Positions 13,101-25,100 of a stretch of 64,000 bases of DNA are shown here, in pieces. The stretch's first letter is position 1; every line of letters starts with the position of its first letter. Below the pieces are notes generated by a model, which did no database searches, was not told the DNA's origin, and saw only the letters and a list, made by a program, of their open reading frames with translations. Both the position numbers and the translations under genes were made by a program. The stretch is from contig OW386287.2 in the NCBI GenBank assembly GCA_936432065.2, positions 1,116,001 through 1,180,000 of the forward strand, written 5' to 3'. The DNA is from Rutpela maculata. Its lineage: Eukaryota > Arthropoda > Insecta > Coleoptera > Cerambycidae.

Positions 13101-16100
13101 GTTGTTTATTAATGTCCAGTTAACTAAATTAATTGTTAGTTAGACATTGATAATCTAGTCCTGAGTGTTATATAGATACCTATCAAATCCTTCCCAAATT
13201 GAGCATTTAAATAATTTCGTGTTTCATTTGACGTATGACCTGGGACGCCATCGTATTGGTAAACTAATCTTTGAAATTGTGTTACAGGCATATTGTCTAC
13301 AAAGGGCTCTATTTCTTCTCGTAGAATGTTAATAAAATTTTCCGTATTCAAATTATCGTGAATAAAATGAGAACCTATTATTTATACCTAATAAACACAC
13401 ACCATAAACTAAATCCAAACCCTCCTTCACGATTAACTGTATCGGTTATGTTGTAACATTAATTCTTCGCTGAATAAATTATTAATTTTTTTGTAATGTG
13501 TTCGAGATTTAGACTGAACTTTATGTTTATGTTTTATTTAGAGAAAAAAAAGTTACTACACCAGCAGCTCAGAGACTCGGCAGATGAGTCATGGGTCAGA
13601 AAACACTTTACAAATAGTTTTACGTGTTTGGTAGATTGAAGTTAATAAATGACAGATGTTTTTATAATTTATCTTAAAGAGATGTTAATTTGACTTATAT
13701 AATGATAATTTTTCTAGAGAGGCGGGGGGGCGCCAATCTTTCTATATTCGTAATTTACACTAAGAGTGAAGTTTGATTACAAGAAAGATAAACTAATCAA
13801 ATTATAAAGAAAGTATAAATTGTTGACTAAAAAAAGTGTAAATTAATATTCCAAATTTAGCAAAAATCAAGATTAGATTAATACTTGTAAATATTTCTAA
13901 AAGATATTCAACTTTTCTTTTACAAAAAGATTAATTAATTAATTCAGTAGGTATTATCTAAATGATTTGTATAGTTTGTATGGTTTGCATAGTTTGGGTT
14001 GTATCAAAATACCTGAAATAAGTGGACAATGTGATTATAAAATTGATTTTATTATAAACCAATCAAACTGGATGTGTTTTTGTTAGAAAACTGAGACATT
14101 AAAATTAAACAAATTTATGTACAAAGGAGAAAACGAATGAACGATAATATGTTACGTAGATATTATTTAAAATATTGTCTTAAACATGAACCGACAATAT
14201 GGTGTTTAAAGGTCATTATTAATTATTTAAGTATAAGCGTTTCGTAGAAATTGTGATCACAAAGTCTTTACAGAGCTTTTTATATATTTGTTTGCAGTTA
14301 GATGTTACGCCGATAATTTATACCTAAATAATAATTGAAAATACTAATTGTTCGTTGAAAACATATTAAAGATAAAATTGAAAATCGAAATAATTTCAAA
14401 AAAACATTTGCAATTTGATTCTTTAAAGAACTCTAAAAGTGTTAAAGCATAAAAATATGAGATATATATAAAAAACATTAGATAAAAATTTTATTGTGTG
14501 ATGTAACCGCTGATTTCTAGATGAGCCCAATATTAAGTCAAGGAATTCCCAGTACCATATTCGACGCTTCCAGAAATTCCATAAGGACAATTTACATCTA
14601 TCCTACCATATTACCGTCGCGATCTCCGAAAAAAGTTGTCCTAGACTAATATATACATTCCATCTTCTAATTACGTAGAGGAGAAGAAAGACAACCTCAT
14701 TAGATGATTAAAAAAATAAAGTTTCCAACCCAAACTTTAATGGGATATTAAAAAAACTTATCTAGAATGCATATCTACAACGTGCATCCAGAATTAGAAG
14801 ACTTGCATCTAATATTAGAAGATTTGCATCTAAATTGAAAACCCTTTAAAGAAATGAAGTGTAAGCGTGACTTGCTGCAAAATGGCCGTTGTCAAAAAAA
14901 ATTATTTCTTTATAAATTACTTACGGATTAAACCGGTGAGAAACAATTAGGCCTGCTTCATGTTCATGAAGAGGGACTATCAACCCTTTCAATGTTGAAG
15001 TCGTTAAAAAAAAAACTTAATGAAGACACATCACTATTCAAAAATTTAGCAGACATCTACAAAGTACCAAGCTTCTTGTAACGGAGAAATATTAGTTCTC
15101 TCGCGCCCCTTCATCATATTCAAATCGTGTCGTCTGTATTCCCTCTCTCCTTAGTTAAGTTAGAACACCCAGCTACCTTGAGTACAGTTTAGACGTAACT
15201 CTGGTTGCATACCGTTGTGTTTGTTTTGAAGTAAATTTAAGAAACAGTATTTGAAATTTTTGCTTGAGTTAAATTATGTTTTAATTTATGAAGCAGCAAT
15301 ATGCATGCTACAATGTGCGGATTTTCATGAGCCCAGTGATGGTTATTATGCCGATTAAAAATTCCGGTATTGCTTATGTGGGCCTCGTCTGTCCATATAA
15401 TTGTTCCTTCAAATCCTGACATTTGATTGTACTGACGCAAAAACCACTGGCAAAAATCGAGACGCCTTTGAAAGTCGTTTGGGTATAGATGGTGACTAAT
15501 CCTAATTTTGTAGGGTTTGAATTTATTTTTTTTAAGTAACGCAACGCAGTTGTTTTTGGGATTCCTAAATTTTCCTGTATTTCGCGAGATGATATATTGG
15601 AATTTTCTCTTACAATTTCTGACTGTCTGGCTGCCTCTTATCTGGATATCTAAAAATATTGTTTAGGCGGCACTTTTGGCGCAAAGTTTTGCTGCAGGGA
15701 TTTTCAAAAATGCTCACTCACAATTAACTCACAAATTAATTTTTGACATTTAGGTACGATTATTTCGATTTTCTTTTTTTTACCATGGCCTTCTCAATAA
15801 ATATTAGAAATGCGATAAATATGCATAGATGTCAATAGAAGACATTCGAACATTTATTGTAGTTTAGTTTTTCCTATTTTTGGCAAAATTATTTTATATT
15901 ATAAGAAGTGTTGTTGTCAAGTGCGGATCTGGACCTTGAGCTTGGGGGGGGCGCGTGCTGAAAATAACAGAAATGTTTTTCTTCGAAAATTAAAATTGAT
16001 GAGCTGGGGGGAGAAAATCACAAGAAAAAAATTATAAACACAACTAAATAGAATATATATTCAAAAATATATAACAAAATAATAAAAATTATAAAATTTT

Positions 16101-19100
16101 AAAGCGAAAGTTGGTGGTTTACAGCATCTTGGGGGGGGGGGGGGTAATTACCACGTCGTCCCCCCATAAATCCGCGCTTGGTTGTTGTTGTTGTTGTTAA
16201 TAGTTTTTCATGGCCTCCTCAAAAATATATTAAATTTTTCGAAAATTAACCACTTTTTCTAGAGATAAATATGACATATGATAAGCCGTTCGATAGCTAA
16301 TTTATGTTGTGATCGAAAATTGAAATAATTTCCATTTAAAAAAACACAGGTTATGTCTATATTTCGAAAATTGAGGCATGCATAATTTTCTTCTTATCAG
16401 CAACTGATAGTACTCAAAAAGTGCCTTAAAAATGTGTTACTAGATTTTCGATTCGACACTTGTTAATTGAAATATAGTCATCCAAAAATGCCAATTTTCC
16501 ATAAACGCTCTGTAAATCCAGTAAAATCCAGCTTAGAGCACCTATCTTGGTTTTTGTCTGCCATAGTTTTAGAGAAACCCCAAATCCTATCTAAATTGGT
16601 CCACCCTGTACGTTTAAGAAATGTCGAGAAAAAAAAAATTGAAAATTGAGGAAATTCGCTTTTTTATGATTTTGCAATTTATCTAAAAATATCGTACGTA
16701 GCAAAATCAGTGATACAGAAATCTATAAAATCCATCAACTCCCAACAGGAGGAAAGGAGAAAAATTGCCAACAAGCTTTTTCAACTAACTATTTGAATTG
16801 TCTGAATCCCTGATATATTATACAAAATTATAAGCTCTGTGGTTATGCTGATGTTTTTTATTTCTAAACAATGCATTACCTTTTGAACATTTTATCCATT
16901 CAATAAAAGTGTACAATAGTGTGCATAGATTTTTAAAACAACGTGCGTTGATTTAACAATAGAAGTCAATCATTAGAGCACATCGTACAAAATAACACTG
17001 TTACCAGATTGAATTGTTTATTGTATCTGATTGAGTGAGTGAACAATGACATGACACGCTCTGGAGTTTACTTGTCCGTTATAGAGATAAGTGTGACACT
17101 CCGGGGAAATGTTTTAGCCATTAATTATTTATAATTAGAGCACCTGTCCACTTACGCACTTTACAATTATGGTTTCATAAAATATGTAGAAGTACACAGT
17201 GTGTTCTGTGAGAAACTGTACATAGCTCAATAAGAAATAGAGAACATTACGCTAATTCTAAATCAACCCTATGTATACCGCTTGGAGTTCTTCTTCGTTA
17301 ATGATATACAGGAGTTACTTTTAATTATTGCAAAATTTTAAGCCGACATATATTTTTAACAATTTTATTCAATCAGTTAAAAATTAGCATACGTGACTAT
17401 TGTATTCAGGTGAATACGTATCAATACTGTGTGTTTTGAAAAACGCAGAGTAAAACTGGCAAAAACTATGTGATTAAAGTAATAAAGAATAGCCCTGTAT
17501 GAAAAATATATTTTTTTGTGAATACGAAAACTATAAAAATCTATAACGAACAATTTTTTGGCTCTACCAACTTTTTTTTAAACGTTTAATAACTCTTGTA
17601 TTTACTGATCGGGCTGTAGTTCAAAAGACATAAATAAGTCTTACAAATTTGCACTTCTGATAGAAGGTGTGGTAATTTTCATGCTCTACAAACTTGGTAT
17701 AAGATATTTTTTAGTGCGACCAATAGTTAACGAGATAATTTGAAAAACTTTGTTTTTTACTTTTAACGGACTGTAGATCAAAAACCATAAGTTCTACAAA
17801 TTTACGCTTCTGACAGAATTTGTAGAGAATTTCGTGCTCTACAAACTAGCTATAAGATATTTTTTAGTGCGACCAATAGTTAACGAGATAATTTGAAAAA
17901 ACAATTCTTTTTACATCTAACGAGCCGTAGCTCAAAAATCATAAGTCCTACAAATCTGCGCTTCGGACATAAATTGTAAGGAATTTCGTGTTCGACAAAC
18001 TTGCTGTAAGATAAGATTGGATCCCCGACAAATTGGGCACCCGACAGATTGGACCCCCGACAAATTGAGTGCCCGACAGATTGGACCCCGACAAATTGGG
18101 CACCCGATAGATTGGTCACCCGACAGATTGGACACCCGACAAGTTGGACATCCGACAAATTGGGTAATTTGAAAAAACAATTATTTTTTACATCTAACGA
18201 GCCGTAGCTCAAAGTCCTACAAATTTACGCTTCTGACAAAAATTGTAAGGAATTTCGTGCACGGTCTACACACGGCAATATGTTGGAATCAGCCTTAACG
18301 TATCAATTTTCTAGAGAACACGTATTTTTATGTGTAAAGAATAACCGAATGAAATAAGTTAAATAACGAAAAATAATACCACACCCGCACAGTGTTACAA
18401 CATATTCTCTTAAATCGTCGAGTCCTAACATTCTACGCTTAAACTGAATATAATCGCATAACTCATAGAACCAGTGGAGCGGTGTGACATCACCCGTTCG
18501 TCGGCCGTTTCAGATATGTTATGAATTCGAAATGAAATATCAGGGTTCATATTAACGCTAGCGGCCAAATTTTTTCATTATATACTTAGAGCGACTTGTA
18601 CCAAACTACCCTAATCCGGTGTTAAGCTAACCTGTATTAAAATTTAACACTGGCTTAAAAATTTGGCGAGGTGTGCCATCTGAATTCACCCTAGTGTTAA
18701 CAAATAACTAAATATAAGTGCAGAATAAAGAACTACCAAGAATCGACACTCTCCTCTTCTCGCCTTTGATGTTTCTTGATCAATTTTTGATCAATTTGTG
18801 ACCTTCACCATTTTTTGCAGGTATTTCCGTCAGTTCATTCATTGTTTTAACCTAACATTCTGTGACGTAATATCCAACAATTCAACTATATTTTTCAATA
18901 AATGAACTGACGGAAATACCTACAAGAAGATGGCGTGAATGGAATTTGTGCAAGAAGATTAATTGTTGCTTCTGGTAGTTCTCTTTTCTCTGGTATAAGT
19001 GCAAGTTGCTAGCGAAGCAAGGGTATTGACTTAAAATATAAAAAACTTGTCAAGTTGTGTAAAATGCATTATAATGGCTATTTATGTAACCAGTTACGAA

Positions 19101-22100
19101 AGACGTTATTTTGTGTAACGAGTGGAATTTGCGGGACGAGCGATTTGAAATCCTAATTTGATAACATAAGGTAAATCGTATTAACGAAAAAGTTTTGTTA
19201 GCGTATTTTGAAGGAAAGAAGAATTTAGAAGCTTCCATTTTATGGACTTAGTATTCCATTTTGTGTTGAATAAATATTGTTTATTTTTTTTTTTTGAGAG
19301 TTGTTTATCTTTCCTAATTGATGACATAACGAACTTTTCCTCACCAGTTACGTAAAATTTTACTTTTCATAACTGGTTTTGACACTTACGTCAGTTTTAA
19401 AAAGTGTCACTTTATATGTCAAAATTAGAAAAATATTAATATTACGCAGATCGTAGATTATACCTATAATGAAAATGGATAATTTTGAGTTGGAGGAAAA
19501 AATAGAGGCTGATAAAATTATTATCTAGTAATTACAATGTACACTGTATACTCAAGACAGAAATGTCAAAATTTGAAATGACCTTTTTACTAACCCCGCT
19601 TTAAACCACCCCACGAATTAATTTAAGCTTTACGGGGTTAGGTCAGAGAACTTAAGGTGTAAATTCTTTGGTTAGGTGCGCACGATAACCTTAAAATTCA
19701 AGGTTAGGTATTGGTACAAGGCGACATTGCTCTTAACTCTCTTTTAACACTTGGTATAACTTGCAATTAAAGAGTTAAATACTTACGGAAAAGGCAAAAA
19801 TAAATTATAAAGTATATCACTAAATGAGCCCATTATATAATATTTATTTACTTTTTATATTTACGGTTTTAGAAATGTGCCCAACAAATGCATAATACTC
19901 TTTATTTGAAAAAGGTTGTAGTTAGGTATTTTGCCTAATGATATAACTAAAGTACTTTCACTTCGAGTAGTTCTTACGAGTAATAGCATGTAATATTTTT
20001 TTCAAATAGTAGAGGATAAAAGAAATGTTTACGTCTTAGTCCTAGTTAAGTGAGTGAAGTAGAGCCTTAGGTTATTAATTGCCACCATTAGCAAAGGAGA
20101 AGATCGTTTAACGTGCGTAATATTTTTGTGGCGTGCTTTGCCAGACTGTCTTTGTTGGCCATTCACCTAGGAGCGAATGTTTTTTAACGTCTCATTTGTC
20201 AAGGATTATAACATTGGAAGTATGCGTTTATTGTTCAATTCCTTAACCTAATGGTGCAAGAAAATTACTTGTTTTATGTTATCGGCAACAAAATTAATAA
20301 TGATTTTTTTCATAGGATTCTTGCAATTATTTTTGTAAGTAACTCATAAAAACACTTATCGATTTCGCATGTTCTAAATCCACCTTTGAAAAAATGGCGG
20401 ATCTAGCGTACCTTTGTCCCATTTTTCCCAATTATATCGGATATAATTTATTATACTTAAAAAAATATACAAGTAAATTGAAAGAGCATAAAATTTCTTA
20501 CAAGGCAGTCATCTTAGTTTTCCTCGACATTGAACAAAAAAAGAAACTCAACCATTTCTTCATGACGCAAGGTGGTACTTTTATTGAAAATAGGCGTCAA
20601 AAATCGGTAACCTAGCCAATTTTCGATAAAAATTTACGAAACTTGGTAGAGTTAAGTATTTGGATATGCTAAATTCAGTTTTGCTGCAGAAATTTTTTTT
20701 TTTTAATATGACGGCTTCAGAATTTGGGTCAGAAAAAGCAAAAATGATGAAAAATTCAATAAAATAACACCCAGCCACAAATAAAAGTTCTGATCCTGGA
20801 ACTTGATCCGAGTAGTCCAATGTATTTTTCTACACTCAAATCCGACATCAGAAAAGCCCAAACGCCCTTAAAATTTTGGGCTGGAGCGAAAAAACACCCT
20901 TAAAATAGGGTAAAATCGTCCCTCATATATGGTGACAATAGGTACATGCAAAAAGTACTCTTAAAGTACAATCCTAGAGTTTTTGAGGTTGCTGATTTCA
21001 AATTTCATCTTGGGGTGAAAATCGAATAAAATAGGGGTTGAAAGGGGTGTAAAAATGAAAATTTGACAAAACACGTAATTTTCATTCTAAACTTATATTT
21101 CTAGGAGTTTTTGAGGTTGATGATTTCAAATTTCATTCTTAGGGTGAAAATCGAGTAAAATAAGTGTCGAAAGGGGTGTAAAATGAAAATTTGACAAAAC
21201 ACGTAATTTTCATTATAAACTTATATTTCTAGAGGTTTTTGTGGTTGGTGATTTCAAGTTTCATTCTTAGGGTGAAAATCGAGTAAAACGGGGGTTGAAA
21301 GGGGTGTAAAAATGAAAATTTGACAAAATACGTAATTTTCATTCTAAACTTATATTTCTAGGGGTTTTTGAGGTTGATGATTTCAAATTTCAACATGCCA
21401 GAAGTCAAAAATTTAATCTTAGGGTGAAAATAGAGTAAAACAGGGATTGAAAGGAGTGAAAAATGAAAATTTGATAAAATATGTAATTTTCATTCCAAAA
21501 GTATGTTTCTATGGGTTTTTGAGGTTGCTGATTTCTAATTTCAGCATGCCAAAAGCCTAGAATTTATTCTTAGGTTGAAAATAGAGTAAACTAGTGGTTG
21601 AAAGGGGTGTAGAAATAAAAAGTTGAAAAAATACGTAATTTAAATTCTAAAATTATATTGTTAAGTTCAAGTTCGAATCCGATCTTAGATAAGCCCATGT
21701 GCCCTCAAAATTTTGAACCTTTAGCGAATAACAACCCTGAAATAGGGTAAATCATCCCTGATTTGTGATAATAATAAATACATGCAAAAAGTAGTTAATA
21801 AGCCCAAACGTATTGTATTTAAATATAGATTTTTGGTATATGGCAAAGGATTTTCTACTCTGAGCTGGTTAAGCAACCCCTAGATAGAGGAAAACCACCC
21901 TAATATAAAAATAATGTTCATGTGAAAGGTTAAAGTCACTCAGTTTCTATTCAAAAATTTATAAAACAAAAATTTCCACATTTTCTATATTTTAATAGGA
22001 ATCATGTATTTTATTTTTATATAAGGGTAGTTTTTACACTCATATGTACTTTGATAAAAGGAGTGAACTTTAACTCACTGCAGTTCTACATAATTCCAAA

Positions 22101-25100
22101 CTTTCCAATCTTCATTTTTTATGTCACTTTTTAGCATTTATATACTCTATAATTGTATGATGGTGTATGTTCTTTGCAATAACGGGGGTATTTTTTAGCC
22201 TAATCTAAGAGTAGTTGTTTTGCCATTATTTAGGGAGATGGCTGCTAAATATTAAACATAACCCTGTCCCTTGTTTTGATATTCTTCACCATTCATTCAA
22301 TAAATCCTGAAATGTGGATTAATTTTACTTCGTTTTAGGGTGGCTTCCTTCTATTTTTGGGGTTGCTTAACCACTTCAGAGTAGAAAATTCTTTGCGCTA
22401 TACCAAAAATCTATATTTAAATACAATACGTTTGCGCTTGTCAACTACTTTCTACATGTATTTATTGTTACCACAAATCAGGAATGATTTACTCTATTTT
22501 AGGGTTGTTTCAAAACCCCTAAAAATATAATTTCAGAATCCAAATTACGTATTTTTTCAACTTTTTATTTGTACACCTCTTTCAACCACTAATTTACTCT
22601 ATTTTCAACCTAAGAATAAATTTTAGGCTTTCGGCATGCCGAAGTTTGAAATCAGCTATACTTTTGGAAAGAAAATTCGTATTTTATCAAATTTTAATTT
22701 TTCACCCCTTTCAACACCCGTTTTACTCGATTTTCGTATGTGCTTAAAATTTTATCGAAAATTTTTTCGAAAGCGTGTTGCCTGGTAATATAAAGAGTGC
22801 AAATTGGCAGTTTCTCATCTGATTAAATCCCGACCGCTTTAGCGGGAGGGATTTAATCTTTGATAATAAACTGCCAATTTGCACGAGTTATATTAACTAG
22901 GGGCAACTTAGCTTGTGAAAAAATTTTTAGATAAAATTTAAAGCACGAGTGGTATTTGTGGAGAATATTTCACGAATAAATAATTCATTAAGTATATCTT
23001 CAATATTATGTTCAGTAATTAATTGCCTTCAGACGTTTCCTTGTTGCTTTTTAGAGATTACTCACCTTTATCTTCAATTTCATCATTTACGTCACATAAA
23101 AATGCATTTCCAAAGCGACTCATCTAATAAAAAACAAAGTAGGCTTAAATTATGACAATCAAGAAAAACAATATACGTTAAACCATAGGTACTGTAACTT
23201 ATAAGACTAGTCATCACAAAGCACGCTTCGACCAATCACATTACCGGTGAAATCACACAAATTGCATATTACCAATCTATCCCTTTTACGTTCTAAGTCT
23301 GCCGGCTGAGATGGTATGGTACCGCCATCTAGTAACGCTAGCTTAACTTAGTTACTAGCCTAAATAATAGTGAATTGAATTATTATATTAAAGTGTTTAT
23401 TAATATATATTTATGTATTTAATCCTTGTTTCTAATTTGAGAAGTTTGATAGTTAAGTTAAGGTTTAATTGTTTAAGTAGAGAGACTTTAAGTACAACGA
23501 ATTATAATGTATATAGTGATACTGCAGAGTTTTGATTTTCCAAATAAGTGTTAGCTGTATTGTAATGATTGATGAATTACCATACGTAAGTACCTACATT
23601 TGTGTATTTATCATGAAATATTTGATATCATGAATACATGATTTGTCTGCTTCCTAGATATTCATATTTAATTTTAGTTGTGAAAATTATTTTGTAGTTA
23701 TGTTAGGTATTAAGTCATTGAAAGCTGTGTACCTATAACTTGTCCCGAACCTATACAAGTTCCACACAGCATTGGCTTTTTAGGTTATTAATACAATACT
23801 ACAATTTACAATTTACGTTAACAATTAGTAATAAGCTAGAGAAGATATTTATAGATAACATTTAAAAGCACGATTTGTCCTATTTGCCGAAAACATGTCA
23901 CGACGCAAAACGTCAAAAAATTTTCGCAATATTTGCCGCTGCAGCGACCTAAAAAATTAGAGCGATAAATTTTGCATGTTGGTTCTGTCAAAATCAGATC
24001 TAGCTTGAATTACCACTAATAATGACGTTTGAATGGTGCAATGTTGTGAAAAAACGGGCTCTCATTGGCTATAGCGTTAATGAGTGAAATAATCACCCTA
24101 AAAATTAAATTTGAAATCAGCAACCTCAAAAACCCTAGGATTGAACATTAGAAGTACTTTTTGCATGTACTTATTGTCAACATACATGTGGGGCGATTTT
24201 ACCCTATTCTAAGGGTGTTTTTTCGCTCCAACTCAAAATTTTGGGGATGTTTGGGCTTTTCTGAGGTCGGATTCGAATTCAGCGTCGAAAAATACATTGG
24301 ACTACTCGGGTTAGGATCAGAACTTTTATTTGTGGCTGGGTTATTTTATTGATCGCCAGAAAGTGTGGGCCATCAGGGGCGCAACCAGAAAGGTCAAAGA
24401 GGTAAAAAAACGGAGTTATATAACATCATCGTTACAAACTTTTTAAGGTTGAGCATGTTTATTGAAATGTTTTGAACACAGAAAAAAATTCCCAGAAAGA
24501 AACTCCCGTCAGTAAGGCTAGCCAGAGAGAAAATGTTTAGGATTTTTGAAAAAAATTGGATTTTTTTTCGCATATTTCATCTCAGAACTCTAAACTCATC
24601 GTTGCAAGTTCTGGCTCCTTTTTAAAACATAAATATAAGCTCCTTCAACAATAGAATAGCCTCCCCGTAAAGTTCTTAGTGTCAACAAAAGTACCATAGG
24701 CTCTTAAATACAGGAATTTAACACTTTCGGCTAACTTGACTCCGTACCGTGCCTCAGATGTATTGTATCATTATTACCTTTCTGGCTGCGCCTCCTGATG
24801 GCCCACACTTTCTGGCGATTTTATTTTATTCATTCTAAGCATAAAATGTGTACACACAAAAAAAATGAGCCTTGTAACGATGCCATGATTTCACTAATTT
24901 TTAAAGTGTTCGTGACGCTCCGGACAGGAGTTGCCCCGCCAGAAGTCGATTTTATGAATCGTTATCATCCATTAAACCATAAAAATATCTCAAAGTTCAT
25001 AAAACGATGAGCTGCCGAAAAAGCCACCTAGCTCCCGCTCTATAATTACAAAGATGCGAAAAAGGATCATCCTTTCCTTTGTGAAATACTACTTTATTGG

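Larger units (their letters stand above)
10560..16610. mobile_element. Mariner-like element with very long terminal inverted repeats, broken by three insertions
   Basis: The right end, read inward, starts TACAGGGTGGACCAATTTAG; the left starts TGCAGGATGGACCAAATTAA. The arms match for roughly 450 bases once a hAT element in the left arm (10689-12648) is removed. They share GATTTTCGATTCGACACTTG, a block with TTCTTCTTATCAGCAAC, and the block GGCCTCCTCA. The interior carries minus-strand transposase pieces at 15237-15440 and 13136-13370, separated by about 1.85 kb of inserted DNA. A small MITE (15918-16180) sits in the right arm. Once the insertions are removed, the element is about 2 kb. Confidence 0.8.
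20759..24352. mobile_element. Large fold-back element (FB2) with tandemly repeated arms
   Basis: The outer 250 bases (20759-21010) return inverted at 24105-24352. Shared blocks are CCCAGCCACAAATAAAAGTT, TTGGACTACTCGG and GTACATGCAAAAAGTA. Inside the left arm are five direct units of 128-151 bp (21000-21660). A second mirrored block pairs 21400-22100 with 22100-22735. The right arm is interrupted at 22736-24096. No coding region is seen. The architecture (long arms with internal tandem repeats) is like Drosophila Foldback elements in form; sequence kinship is not implied. Confidence 0.78.

Noticed and set aside
13436..15285. A named transposon inserted in the mariner-like transposase
   Set aside because: The insertion is inferred from the split gene, but I could not find inverted ends, a target duplication or coding motifs to name it.
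17880..18212. Open frames resembling a pentapeptide-repeat protein (NLSGAQFVG)
   Set aside because: Two overlapping minus-strand frames both look repetitive because they translate a 15-17-bp DNA minisatellite. There is no non-repeat domain, promoter or conservation cue.
20979..21660. Direct repeats as a CRISPR array
   Set aside because: Units are contiguous 128-151-bp tandem copies with no unique spacers, inside an insect intron.
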